Part shown: positions 15,932 through 23,798 of the stretch, in pieces
How the letters are laid out: every line of letters starts with the position of its first letter
How positions within the stretch are numbered: position 1 is the stretch's first letter
Assembly: GCF_036946495.1 (NCBI RefSeq)
Contig: NZ_JAQIIX010000002.1
Span: 806,001-870,000 of the forward strand
Length of the DNA: 64,000 nt
Direction of reading: 5' to 3'
Source: Mycolicibacterium neoaurum
Lineage (GTDB): Bacteria > Actinomycetota > Actinomycetes > Mycobacteriales > Mycobacteriaceae
Notes under the pieces: model-generated
Databases searched by the model: none
What the model was told of the DNA's origin: nothing
The model's input: the letters and a program-made list of their open reading frames with translations, nothing else
Position numbers and translations under genes: made by a program

Positions 15932-16482
15932 CTTTCAAAGCTCACCGCACGTACCGACGAACACACCCAGTCAAAGTTCCACCCCTCGGGAAGCCCGGCG
16001 TGCACGCCGGTTGCGCGGCTTGAACCACTGCGCGAAATCGGTATCGGCCTGTTCAGCATCGAGCACCGACGTATCCACCCACGTGGGCAGCGATGGGTCT
16101 GAATCGCCGGGGTTGCTTCCAATTCGGGGGTAACCCGCCGTGAGAATTAGTTCATACATTCGGTCGGCGGCAAGTACTGGTGGCAGTTGTCGCAACGTGG
16201 TTGAAAACGACATGACAAACACGTTTGAGAAGCCAGTTGTTTTCTCAAGCTTGGTGAACGATGGTCATTCGGAGGTCACTTCCGAAAGGTTTTGTTCACG
16301 GAGTACGAGAGGTCACAGCAGCAGCAATCTCAGCAGGTTCAGCTGATGGCGACCGTGATCGTCCGAGTTGGGACATGCCGTCCATTCATGGGATAACGGC
16401 GATTGACAGTGGGACCAGGATCGAGAGCCTGGCGCCAGATACCTAGCCAGGGTTCGATCCTCAGAGTTCAGATGTCCGGAAG
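15932..16482. other. Gene-poor 550-base stretch before tRNA-Ala
   Basis: I see no gene that I can support. A possible 83-codon frame on the minus strand (15971-16222) has no ribosome site and no recognisable product. Base composition is less GC-rich than the neighbours, with AT-rich patches near 16200-16270. The position next to the 3' end of a tRNA gene is where remnants of an integrated element would lie, but no integrase fragment is visible. Confidence 0.5.
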
Positions 16483-16555
16483 TGGAGCTAAGGGGAATCG
16501 AACCCCTGACCTTCTCGATGCGAACGAGACGCGCTACCAACTGCGCTATAGCCCC
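16483..16555 (-). tRNA. tRNA-Ala (anticodon CGC)
   Basis: The minus strand folds as a complete 73-base tRNA without encoded CCA. The acceptor stem GGGGCTA pairs with TAGCTCC and includes the G3:U70 wobble pair that identifies alanine tRNA. The D-arm is GCGCAGTTGGTAGCGC, the anticodon loop is TTCGCAT with anticodon CGC (complement at 16520-16522), and the T-arm contains GGGGTTCGATTCCCC. It reads GCG codons, frequent in this GC-rich genome. Its 3' end faces the accessory region, and a degenerate copy of that end occurs at 8153. Confidence 0.95.
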
Positions 16556-16606
16556 TTGACCGGTTAGGAGGCTACCAGGAAGACCCTCGGCAACCGAAAC
16601 CGGCTG

Positions 16607-17647
16607 CTACTGACCGGCCGCGCGCGGCAGATCGTAATGCCGCGCGAACGATGCGTAGTCCAGGTGCTCGAAGATCGGGTCCTCGTCGTCGATGTCCAGG
16701 ACGGCCGCCCCGGGGCGGCGCAGCCGTGCGGGCACCACGTCGAACTCGCCGTCCTCGGTGTTCTCCACACCCAGCCGCGACCGCATCATCCGCTGGGCGC
16801 GGCGGCGGCGCAGCTGCTCCTCGATGCGCGTCTGACGTCGCAGGTACGCCAGGTAGAGCACGGTGACCGCACCGGCCATGCCCGCCAGCCACCACAGGCT
16901 GGGCGAGACGATCAAGGCCAGCAGCGTCGAGATCATCAACGTCACCGACATGCCCAGCAGCATCCGCTTGCGGAAGGTGTACTTGCGGGCACTGACAGCC
17001 TGCGCCGTCTTGGACTCGTAGCGGTTGCGGCGAGCGCTGGCCATCGATTCGGCGAGCTCCGGGTCTCCGGCGACCTCGTCGTCCTCGACCTCAAGCCCCG
17101 CAGTGTCCTCGACATACTCGTAGTCATCGGTGACCGGATCCTCGGACGCCGGCTTCTCGGCAGCGTCCTCGGTGGCCTGCTCGGCGGTCGGTTCCGCCTT
17201 CGCCTCGGCACCGCCGAAGTCGAGGGTCAGTTCCTCGGTCACCGGCGCCTCGGGATCTTCGACACGCAGGGAGCCCATCGGCAGTGCACCGGAGTCCTCG
17301 TCGACGATGTCGACATCCAGATACGGCGATTCGGCGGGCTCCTCGGCGGCCGCGGCGAGCACGACGGCGCGCTTGCGCTGTCCGGTCTGCTCGTCGAGTT
17401 CGGCCTCCAAGTCGGCGTCGAATTCGTCGTCGGCGGCGGGTTTCCAGTCCGGGTCGCTGTGGTGCCCGGCGCTGGCTCGCGGCCGGCGCAGGCGCGCATT
17501 GCGACCCGAGTTGAGCACCCGAGTCGCCAGAGCGACGTCACTGGTGCGCCGGACATTGTCGCGTTTGCTCACCAACATCGGCACCAGCACGAAAAGCCAG
17601 AGAACGACGAGGGAGATCCACAACAGAGATTGGGGGATGCTTGGCAT
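16607..17647 (-). CDS. SepX/GlpR-like cell-division membrane protein (Rv0996-type)
   Basis: The 346-residue protein has an N-terminal membrane helix (PQSLLWISLVVLWLFVLVPM, residues 5-24), a long acidic low-complexity cytoplasmic stretch (about 65-205), two further helices (about 228-270), and a charged C-terminal tail ending FARHYDLPRAAGQ. This architecture and the neighbourhood (rimJ, moeA-like, galU) match Rv0996. From what I recall, the corynebacterial relative GlpR is the membrane receptor for the MoeA-like protein Glp, and SepX in Streptomyces is the counterpart, both acting at the FtsZ division site. The Glp-like gene is two genes upstream. Direct repeats and a palindrome lie in its 200-base promoter region. 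Confidence 0.75.
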   Translation of the reverse strand: MPSIPQSLLWISLVVLWLFVLVPMLVSKRDNVRRTSDVALATRVLNSGRNARLRRPRASAGHHSDPDWKPAADDEFDADLEAELDEQTGQRKRAVVLAAAAEEPAESPYLDVDIVDEDSGALPMGSLRVEDPEAPVTEELTLDFGGAEAKAEPTAEQATEDAAEKPASEDPVTDDYEYVEDTAGLEVEDDEVAGDPELAESMASARRNRYESKTAQAVSARKYTFRKRMLLGMSVTLMISTLLALIVSPSLWWLAGMAGAVTVLYLAYLRRQTRIEEQLRRRRAQRMMRSRLGVENTEDGEFDVVPARLRRPGAAVLDIDDEDPIFEHLDYASFARHYDLPRAAGQ

Positions 17648-17714
17648 GTCGCCTGCTCCTTTCCCATCAGGCTAGGTCGGTGACCTGCGCATCCATGTGC
17701 GGCGCGCCGATGTC

Positions 17715-17776
17715 AATTACACACCTGTAATTCAACAGATACAAGCACCATTAGTCACTTAAGTCACATCAGTAAC
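17715..17776. promoter_or_regulatory. Palindrome plus three 9-base-spaced GT(C/A)AC repeats upstream of sepX-like gene
   Basis: AATTACA-CACC-TGTAATT (17715-17732) is a perfect 7+4+7 inverted repeat. Further upstream GTCAC (17754-17758), GTCAC (17763-17767) and GTAAC (17772-17776) recur with an exact nine-base period, i.e. GTCAC-N4-GTCAC-N4-GTAAC. From memory, the response regulator MtrA, which controls division and cell-wall genes in mycobacteria, recognises direct GTCAC-like repeats of this spacing. Regulation of the division gene 17647 by MtrA is therefore plausible but inferred. Confidence 0.45.
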
Positions 17777-17848
17777 AATTGTCGTCTCTGAGTCGCGAAT
17801 TTTCGGAGCGCCGGGAGCCCCAGCACCCGGATACGCGCATTTCACCAG

Positions 17849-18502
17849 TCAGGTCCAGCTGGCCCGGCCGGCGCGCACCAGGGTCGCGGCGACCGAACCC
17901 TGGACCTCCTCGATGGTCAACGCCACCAGCAGATGGTCGCGCCACCCGCCGTCGACGTCGAGGTAGCGCTTGAGCAGCCCCTCCTCGCGGAATCCCGCCT
18001 TCGCCAGCACCGCCCGACTCGCCGCGTTCTCCGGCCGCACGGTGGCCTCCACCCTGTGCAACATGACCGGCCCGAACGCATGATCCAGACCGAGCGCCAA
18101 CGCCGCGGTCGCCACCCCCGCACCATTGGACTGTTTGGTCACCCAGTAACCGATCCACGCCGAGCGCAACGCCCCGTGCGTGACGTTTCCTATCGTGAGC
18201 TGGCCGGCGAACTGACCGTCCAACTCGATGACGAACGGCAACATCCGCCCCCGCCGGGCCTCACCCCGCAGACCCGAGCACACCGCCGGCCACGACGAAA
18301 GGGCATGGCGCGCTTCCCAACTCACCTCCGAGCTGGGTTCCCACGGTTCGAGGTGGGCACGCTCGGCCAACCGCAATCGGCTCCACTGGGCGCCGTCACG
18401 CAACCGCACCGGGCGCAGGGTCACCACCCCGCCGGGCACGCGCAGCGGCCCCACCGGAACCGGCCAGCCGGGGTGTGCGGGGCTGGTGCGCCAGCGAGTC
18501 AC
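17849..18502 (-). CDS. rimJ: RimJ/RimL-like GNAT N-acetyltransferase
   Basis: The 217-residue GNAT protein has the acceptor-site strand GVVTLRPVRLRDGAQW, the acetyl-CoA loop around SNGAGVATAALALGLDHAF (the Q/RxxGxG/A position) and the C-terminal HRVEATVRPENAASRAVLAKAG typical of the RimJ/RimL group. Members acetylate the N-terminal alanine of ribosomal proteins, though many have other targets. It starts at GTG 18502, four bases after the stop of the MoeA-like gene, so the two are co-transcribed. The position corresponds to Rv0995. The true substrate is not established from sequence. Confidence 0.85.
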   Translation of the reverse strand: MTRWRTSPAHPGWPVPVGPLRVPGGVVTLRPVRLRDGAQWSRLRLAERAHLEPWEPSSEVSWEARHALSSWPAVCSGLRGEARRGRMLPFVIELDGQFAGQLTIGNVTHGALRSAWIGYWVTKQSNGAGVATAALALGLDHAFGPVMLHRVEATVRPENAASRAVLAKAGFREEGLLKRYLDVDGGWRDHLLVALTIEEVQGSVAATLVRAGRASWT

Positions 18503-18506
18503 GCGT

Positions 18507-19760
18507 TTAACCGCGTTGTGCCAGGAAGGCGACGTCGACGACCTCGCCGGTACGGATCTGCTCGGCCTCGCTGGGCACGATCACCAGACAATTCGCTTCG
18601 GCGAGGGTGGCCAGCAGATGCGAGGACGCGCCGGGCGCGCCGCCGAGCGCCTGCACCAGGTACTCCCCGGTGTCCTGATCGCGCATCAACTGGCCGCGCA
18701 GATAGCCCTTGCGGCCGGCGACCGAGGTGATCGGCGCCAACGTCCGCGCCTGGATGACCCGACGCAGCGGTTGCCGCTTACCCAGCGACATCCGGATCAG
18801 TGGGCGCACCATCACCTCGAAGACCACCAGCGCGCTCACCGGATTGGCCGGCAGCAGGAACACCGGCACCCCGTCGCGCCCCAACTGCCCGAAACCCTGG
18901 ACCGAACCGGGGTGCATCGCGATGCGCGCCACCTCCATCTCGCCCAGTTCGGCGAGCACCGCCCGCACCGACTCGGCCGCCGCTCCCCCGACCGCCCCGG
19001 CGATCACGACGACCTCGGATCGGCTGATCTGTCCCTCGACCACCTCGCGCAGAGCCGCCGGATCGGTGTCGACGATGCCCACCCGGTTCACCTCGGCACC
19101 GGCATCGCGGCCGGCCGCGGCCAATGCGTAGGAGTTCACGTCGTAGACCTGGCCGTTGCCCGGCGTGCGCGATACGTCGACCAGTTCGCCGCCGACCGAC
19201 AGCACCGTCATCCGGGGCCGCGGATGAACCATCACCTTGTCGCGTCCGACAGCTGCCAGCAGACCCACCTGCGCCGGACCGATGATGGTGCCCGCCCGCA
19301 CCGCGACGTCACCGGGCTGCACATCATCACCGGTGCGCCGCACATACGCCCCGGAGCGGACACCGCGCAGCACGCGCACCCGGGACTGCCCGCCGTCGGT
19401 CCAGCGCAGCGGCAACACCGCGTCGGCCAGCGTCGGCATCGGCGCGCCGGTCTGCACCCGGGCGGCCTGCCGTGGCTGAAGGCGGCTCGGGGTTCGCGCA
19501 CCCGCCTCGATCTCACCGACGACCGGAAGGCTGACCTCCCGGTTCAACCCGTCGTCATCGGTCCCGCCGACCGACAGCACATCGACACTGCGCACGGCGT
19601 AGCCGTCGATGGCGGCCTGGTCGAATCCCGGTAGGGGTCGTTCGGTGACGACCTCCTCGGCACACATCAGCCCCTGGGATTCGGCGATGGCGACGCGCAC
19701 CGGCCGCGGAGCCACCGCAGCGGCCGCTACTCGAGCCTGCTGCTCCTCAACCGAACGCAC
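18507..19760 (-). CDS. glp: MoeA-like gephyrin homologue with degenerate motifs (Glp-type)
   Basis: The 417-residue protein has the four-domain MoeA fold: PGFDQAAIDGYAVRSVDV at the N-terminus, QTGAPMPTLADAVLPL in domain two, the MoCF domain with VLSVGGELVDVSRTPGNGQV, and LPANPVSALVVFEVMVRPL near the C-terminus. The catalytic signatures have drifted: the usual TGDE reads VGGE and the usual SGGVSxGE reads AGAVGGAAAE. This argues against molybdenum insertion and for the division-associated MoeA-like protein Glp described in corynebacteria, whose receptor gene lies just downstream. Annotated moeA1 in M. tuberculosis (Rv0994). GTG 19760 has an AGGAGAAAGG ribosome site. Confidence 0.75.
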   Translation of the reverse strand: MRSVEEQQARVAAAAVAPRPVRVAIAESQGLMCAEEVVTERPLPGFDQAAIDGYAVRSVDVLSVGGTDDDGLNREVSLPVVGEIEAGARTPSRLQPRQAARVQTGAPMPTLADAVLPLRWTDGGQSRVRVLRGVRSGAYVRRTGDDVQPGDVAVRAGTIIGPAQVGLLAAVGRDKVMVHPRPRMTVLSVGGELVDVSRTPGNGQVYDVNSYALAAAGRDAGAEVNRVGIVDTDPAALREVVEGQISRSEVVVIAGAVGGAAAESVRAVLAELGEMEVARIAMHPGSVQGFGQLGRDGVPVFLLPANPVSALVVFEVMVRPLIRMSLGKRQPLRRVIQARTLAPITSVAGRKGYLRGQLMRDQDTGEYLVQALGGAPGASSHLLATLAEANCLVIVPSEAEQIRTGEVVDVAFLAQRG

Positions 19761-19799
19761 TGCATGCCTTTCTCCTCTTCGAAGACCCGCCGTGCGTCG

Positions 19800-20711
19800 T
19801 CAGTTCTCGGCCAGGCCCAATCGCTCGACCAACCAGCGCCGCAGCTCCGGTCCGTAGTCGTCGCGTTCTAGCGCAAAGTCAACCGCAGCCTTGAGGTACC
19901 CGCCGGGATTTCCCAAGTCGTGTCGGGAGCCGCGGTGCACCACCACATGCACCGGATGCCCCTCGTCGATCAACAACTGGATGGCATCGGTGAGCTGGAT
20001 CTCCCCGCCGACGCCGCGGTCGACGCGCCGCAGCGCATCGAAGATCGCGCGGTCCAGCACGTAGCGGCCGGCCGCGGCATAGGGCGACGGCGCATCCTCG
20101 GCCTTGGGCTTCTCGACCATGCCGTTGACCTTGAGCACATTCGGATTGGCCGCATCGGGTACCACCTCGACGTCGAAGACGCCGTAGGCGCTGATCTCGT
20201 CCTGGGGCACCTCGATGGCGCACAGCACCGAACCGCCGCGCTTGGCACGGACTTTCGACATGGTTTCCAGCACCCCGGTCGGCAGCACCAGATCATCGGG
20301 CAGCAGGACCGCGATGGCGTCCTCGTCGGGAAGCAGCTTCTCCTCGACACAACCGACGGCGTGGCCGAGGCCCAGCGGCTCGGCCTGCACGACGGCTTCG
20401 ACCTTGATCAGTGCCGGTGCGCGGCGCACCTTCTCCAACATCACATGCTTGCCGCGGGCCTCCAGCGTGCCCTCCAGGATGAGGTCCTCGACGAAGTGCG
20501 CGACGACACCGTCTTTGCCCTCGGAGGTCACGATGATCAGCCGCTCACCGCCGGCCTCGGCGGCCTCGGCGGCCACCAGCTCGATACCCGGGGTGTCCAC
20601 CACCGGCAACAGTTCCTTGGGGACGGTCTTCGTGGCGGGAAGAAAACGCGTCCCCAGACCAGCCGCCGGGACGACGGCCGTCCGCGGAATCGGTACCTCT
20701 GCCTGTGTCAT
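19800..20711 (-). CDS. galU: UTP-glucose-1-phosphate uridylyltransferase
   Basis: GalU makes UDP-glucose from UTP and glucose-1-phosphate for cell-wall glycans and galactose metabolism. The 303-residue protein has the nucleotide-binding loop AVVPAAGLGTRFLPATKTVPKE (written here in part: GLGTRFLPATK), then LPDDLVLP, GVFDVEVV, MVEKPK and GGEIQLTDAIQ, all GalU hallmarks. ATG 20711 (MTQAEVPIPRT) is my choice; GTG 20720 and ATG 20732 are in frame and also possible, with GGGG seven bases upstream of the GTG. It precedes the MoeA-like gene by 39 bases and diverges from the folate gene, as in M. tuberculosis Rv0993. Confidence 0.93.
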   Translation of the reverse strand: MTQAEVPIPRTAVVPAAGLGTRFLPATKTVPKELLPVVDTPGIELVAAEAAEAGGERLIIVTSEGKDGVVAHFVEDLILEGTLEARGKHVMLEKVRRAPALIKVEAVVQAEPLGLGHAVGCVEEKLLPDEDAIAVLLPDDLVLPTGVLETMSKVRAKRGGSVLCAIEVPQDEISAYGVFDVEVVPDAANPNVLKVNGMVEKPKAEDAPSPYAAAGRYVLDRAIFDALRRVDRGVGGEIQLTDAIQLLIDEGHPVHVVVHRGSRHDLGNPGGYLKAAVDFALERDDYGPELRRWLVERLGLAEN

Positions 20712-20764
20712 CGTTGACACATTAATCCCCATCGGAGGTTGAGGCGAAGGGTGTCGACGCAAAG

Positions 20765-21349
20765 GTGGCAATGTTGACGAAACCGGCCTTGCGACGGCGG
20801 ATTCTGGCGGCTCGCCGCGCACTGCCCGCCGCGGTTCGCGAGCACGAGACACGGTCACTGCAAACGCACATTGCGCGGTTGGCCGCCGATGTCCAGACCA
20901 TCGCCGCCTACATTCCAGTCGGCTCGGAGCCGGGTGCCGATCCGTACTCGGTACCGCTACTCGACGACCTGGTGTGCTCGCGCATCCTGCTGCCGATCGC
21001 CCGAGCCGGCCAGTCGATGCAGTGGGCCGTCTACCGCCGCGGCGCGCTGGTGTCTGCGCCCTTCGGTCTCCAGGAACCGGCACCTCCGTGGCTCGCCCCG
21101 GAGACCATCGCGCAGGCCGAACTGGTCTTGATCCCGGCGCTGGCGGTGGCCCGCGACGGCACCCGACTGGGCCGCGGCGCGGGCTTCTACGATCGGGCGT
21201 TGCACCTCGCCGATCCGTCGGCCCCGCTGGTCGCGGTCGTGCGTGATGACGAACTGCTCGACGCGATCCCCGCCGAACCGCACGACGTGCCGGTGACGCA
21301 CGCGCTGACCCCTGGCGCCGGACTCACCCCGCTTGGTGAGCGGGAATGA
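20765..21349 (+). CDS. 5-formyltetrahydrofolate cyclo-ligase
   Basis: The enzyme converts 5-formyl-THF to 5,10-methenyl-THF with ATP, salvaging a storage folate. The 194-residue protein shows the family's N-terminal KPALRRRILAARRALP, the central YIPVGSEPG loop, VLIPALAVARDGTRLGRGAGFYDRAL (the phosphate-binding and catalytic GxGxGFYDR block) and the C-terminal HDVPVTHALTP. GTG 20765 and ATG 20771 are both possible starts; the ATG is slightly close to the AAAGG. It diverges from galU, as Rv0992c does, and is followed by the Ruc gene on the same strand. Confidence 0.9.
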   Translation: MAMLTKPALRRRILAARRALPAAVREHETRSLQTHIARLAADVQTIAAYIPVGSEPGADPYSVPLLDDLVCSRILLPIARAGQSMQWAVYRRGALVSAPFGLQEPAPPWLAPETIAQAELVLIPALAVARDGTRLGRGAGFYDRALHLADPSAPLVAVVRDDELLDAIPAEPHDVPVTHALTPGAGLTPLGERE

Positions 21350-21421
21350 CCGGGCCCACATAGCGGTTCTGGCACTTGAGCCGGTAGAGTGCCAAATAGT
21401 TTGACTGTCTCGGAGGTTGTC

Positions 21422-21772
21422 GTGCCTACCTATTCCTACGCGTGTACCGAGTGTGACAATCGGTTCGACGTGGTTCAGGCGTTCAGTGATGATGCCCTGA
21501 CCGCATGCCCCAAATGCAACGGACGGCTGCGCAAGCTGTTCGGCAAGGTCGGCGTGGTCTTCAAGGGCAGCGGCTTCTACCGCACCGACAGCCGCGACTC
21601 GTCCAAGTCATCGAGCTCGAGCTCCAAGAGCAGCAGCGGTGACAGCTCCTCGAGCAGCTCCTCGGACTCCGGATCTTCCTCGAGTTCGACCTCGAGCTCC
21701 TCGTCCTCGAGCTCGTCATCCACCAGCACGTCATCGTCGAGCTCGTCGACCCCGGCCGCCGCCTCCAGCTGA
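21422..21772 (+). CDS. ruc: FmdB-type zinc protein with Ser-rich tail, Ruc-like redox chaperone
   Basis: The 116-residue protein has an N-terminal FmdB zinc ribbon with paired cysteines (CTECD near residue 8 and CPKCN near 32) and a basic GRLRKLFGKVG segment. From residue about 55 onward it is nearly all serine with a few Lys, Asp, Thr and Gly. Its M. tuberculosis counterpart Rv0991c was, as I recall, described as Ruc, a chaperone activated by oxidation of the zinc cysteines with release of zinc. GTG 21422 is preceded by CGGAGG. The disordered Ser tail is encoded by runs of tcg/agc codons that could be length-variable between strains. Confidence 0.85.
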   Translation: MPTYSYACTECDNRFDVVQAFSDDALTACPKCNGRLRKLFGKVGVVFKGSGFYRTDSRDSSKSSSSSSKSSSGDSSSSSSSDSGSSSSSTSSSSSSSSSSTSTSSSSSSTPAAASS

Positions 21773-21844
21773 TCCCGTAAGGGTTATCCACAGGCCCGCC
21801 GACGCCATCTTCCGCCGTCCGGTCCGCCGTCCTAGCGTGACCGG

Positions 21845-22492
21845 ATGGGGGAATCGCTTGATCCGACGGTCCTGACCCGCGTGCGCGCAGCTCTACGCCC
21901 CGACTGGACGCGGACCGTCGCTGCGCGTCGTGCCGCCGCCGGCGTACTCGTCGTGCTGGCCGCCGTGATCGCCCTGCGTCCCGACCCTGCCGGTGAGCGC
22001 ATCGATGTGGTCATCGCCGCCGCCGATCTCGCCCCCGGTTCTCCACTGGAAGCCGTCGACCTGACGGTCGAGTCGCGGTTGACCACCACCGTGCCCGACG
22101 GCGCGCAGACCGATATCGGCGATGTCGTCGGTGCACACCTGACCGCACCGGCACGCCGCGGTGAGGTACTCACCGACGTCCGCCTGCTCGGCACCCGCCT
22201 CACCGAGGCGACGGCTGGTCCCGACGCAAGGGTGGTGCCGATACCGCTGACCGACGCGGCCGTGGTCGAGCTGATCCGCCCCGGTGACGTGCTCGACGTG
22301 CTGGCTGCCCCCGATTCCGGCTCCCCGCCCGAGCTGATCGCCACCCGTGCGGTGGTGGCGATGGTGTCCGCCGAAACGGACGGACCGTCTCCGGGAACGC
22401 AGCGCGTCGTCATGGTGGTGTTGCCGCGGCAGGCCGCCACCGCGGTCGCGGGCGCGGCCCTGACCGGACACCTCACCGTGACGTTCCACTGA
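21845..22492 (+). CDS. SAF-domain protein with one membrane anchor
   Basis: The 215-residue protein has an N-terminal membrane helix (about residues 29-44, RAAAGVLVVLAAVIAL) followed by a periplasmic-type SAF domain: VVIAAADLAPGSPLEAVDLTV, then GAHLTAPARRGEVLTDVRL. The C-terminal half resembles the RcpC/CpaB domain (IPLTDAAVVELIRPGDVLDVLA). CpaB/RcpC proteins assist Flp pilus assembly, but here no pilus genes are nearby, and this solitary gene is common between fmdB-like and mscL genes in mycobacteria (Rv0990c-like position, uncertain). Function unknown. Confidence 0.7.
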   Translation: MGESLDPTVLTRVRAALRPDWTRTVAARRAAAGVLVVLAAVIALRPDPAGERIDVVIAAADLAPGSPLEAVDLTVESRLTTTVPDGAQTDIGDVVGAHLTAPARRGEVLTDVRLLGTRLTEATAGPDARVVPIPLTDAAVVELIRPGDVLDVLAAPDSGSPPELIATRAVVAMVSAETDGPSPGTQRVVMVVLPRQAATAVAGAALTGHLTVTFH

Positions 22493-22566
22493 TCCGCCAC
22501 CGGCCCAGCGCTGCCATACTGTGTGCGGAAATTGGCTGAACCACGAACTGCTGGAAGGGTCCCCGC

Positions 22567-22989
22567 ATGCTCAAGGGTTTCAAGGAGTTCCTGCTCCGCG
22601 GCAACATCATCGATCTCTCGACCGCGGTCGTCATCGGTACCGCGTTCACCGCATTGGTCACCGCGTTCACCGACAGCATCATCCAGCCGCTGATCGATCG
22701 GATCGGCGCCGGCGGCGACTCCGATTACGGAATCCTGCGCATCCCCATCGGCGGCAATCAGACCATCGATCTGAACGTGCTGCTCTCGGCGACCATCAAC
22801 TTCGTCCTGATCGCCGCCGTCGTGTACTTCGTGATCGTCTTGCCGTTCAGCAAGTTCCGGAAGCAGAAGGAAGAGACCGTGGAGGCGGAGGTGGTGCTGC
22901 TGACCGAGATCCGCGATCTGCTCGCCGAGCGTCCGGGCCCGACGGCCGAACAGCGTCTGGATCCCGACGCACCCAAACCCACCATCTGA
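22567..22989 (+). CDS. mscL: Large-conductance mechanosensitive channel
   Basis: MscL opens under membrane tension and releases osmolytes in hypo-osmotic shock. The 140-residue subunit forms a homopentamer with N-terminal helix MLKGFKEFLLRGNIIDLSTA, pore-lining TM1 (VVIGTAFTALVTAFTDSIIQP, near residues 20-40, with a glycine/alanine face), a periplasmic loop, TM2 (about 70-90) and a cytoplasmic charged tail. An EETVEAEVVLLTEIRDLL helix forms the C-terminal bundle. Length is close to other mycobacterial MscL (about 150). A strong terminator hairpin follows. Confidence 0.96.
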   Translation: MLKGFKEFLLRGNIIDLSTAVVIGTAFTALVTAFTDSIIQPLIDRIGAGGDSDYGILRIPIGGNQTIDLNVLLSATINFVLIAAVVYFVIVLPFSKFRKQKEETVEAEVVLLTEIRDLLAERPGPTAEQRLDPDAPKPTI

Positions 22990-23006
22990 CCGACGTCAAC
23001 ACGCGA

Positions 23007-23037
23007 GAATGCCCGACCGGATGCCGGTCGGGCATTC
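23007..23037. terminator. Rho-independent-like terminator after mscL
   Basis: GAATGCCCGACCGG (23007-23020) pairs perfectly with CCGGTCGGGCATTC (23024-23037) around a three-base ATG loop, followed by a short TT. It ends mscL transcription and lies between convergent genes. Confidence 0.8.
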
Positions 23038-23071
23038 TTGTACGCCCTGTCCGGCAGCCGCGAATGCAGAG

Positions 23072-23106
23072 AGCCCCGCCTCGCCGGGAATCGGCGAGGC
23101 GGGGCT
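23072..23106. terminator. Terminator hairpin for the convergent secreted-protein gene
   Basis: AGCCCCGCCTCGCCG (23072-23086) pairs with CGGCGAGGCGGGGCT (23092-23106), a perfect 15-base stem with a five-base loop. Placed 26 bases after the stop of the minus-strand gene at 23133, it serves that gene; there is no U tract, which is common in mycobacteria. Confidence 0.7.
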
Positions 23107-23132
23107 GTCAGTGCGTCGAGAGCGGAGCGGAC

Positions 23133-23561
23133 CTACTGCAGGCCGCGGCCGGTGGCGCCGGGGGCACGCACCAGCGTGCACTGCGGGCCGGTGTTGGCGC
23201 CGTTGAAGAACGAGGCGTTCCACGGGCTGGAGGGGTTCACGTTGATCGCGATCCAGCCGTTGGAGCCGACCTCCGTGGGCCCCTTCTCGTCGACCGTCTG
23301 CTTGGGGGTGTTGCCGTCGGGCACATACACCGACGCGGTGCTCAGGGTGCCCGCGCTGGTCTCGCACCGCTTGGCCGCCGCGGTGGCTGCCGACTGCGGC
23401 GAGGACACGACACCCTGCGATCCGACCTCGGTCGGCGCGGGTCCGGTGTCATCATCGGCCATCGCGGTGCCGGCCCCGAAGGTCAGCAGTGCGCAGGACG
23501 CGGCAAATGCACCGATGCCGACGATTCCGGCTTTCTTGACGCGATCAATGGCTTCGGCCAT
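23133..23561 (-). CDS. Small secreted protein, function unknown
   Basis: The 142-residue product has a Sec-type signal peptide: positively charged start (AEAIDRVKKAG), hydrophobic core (IVGIGAFAASCALLTFGAG) and a likely cleavage after AMA before DDD (around residue 35). The mature part has two cysteines (KRCET and PQCTL) that could form a disulfide, a repeated PTEVGS motif (twice), and GWIAINVNPSS. No known family is recognised. ATG 23561 is preferred over 23594 because AAGGTG precedes it. The gene sits between mscL and the porin, transcribed toward mscL. Confidence 0.7.
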   Translation of the reverse strand: MAEAIDRVKKAGIVGIGAFAASCALLTFGAGTAMADDDTGPAPTEVGSQGVVSSPQSAATAAAKRCETSAGTLSTASVYVPDGNTPKQTVDEKGPTEVGSNGWIAINVNPSSPWNASFFNGANTGPQCTLVRAPGATGRGLQ

Positions 23562-23798
23562 CAGTGAAACACCTTCCATTTCCGAGACACGCACGGACTG
23601 CGGCCCGAGCCGTTAATTGCAATAGGAGAATAGCAGGATTCCCCCCGTTGCGCTTGCCAAACAAGCACCCTTCACAGCGCGGGAATGCCGTCGGCTCGCG
23701 ACGTCAAGGACGTCGAAACATCAAGTCGCCAAGACGATTTCACAAGCCACGCGGTCCTGGCGACGGATACGACCGCAACGGCTGGACGCCGAACTGAA

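Noticed and set aside
16448..16462. T-arm-like sequence on the plus strand close to tRNA-Ala
   Set aside because: AGGGTTCGATCCT resembles a T-arm, but no other tRNA arm can be folded around it and its orientation is opposite.
8153..16482. Prophage or ICE remnants in the possible island
   Set aside because: No integrase, relaxase, capsid or transfer gene could be recognised on either strand; only the tRNA 3' duplication supports integration.
21600..21770. Short tandem repeats resembling a CRISPR or VNTR array
   Set aside because: The repeats are serine codons inside the Ruc-like gene, without regular repeat and spacer units.
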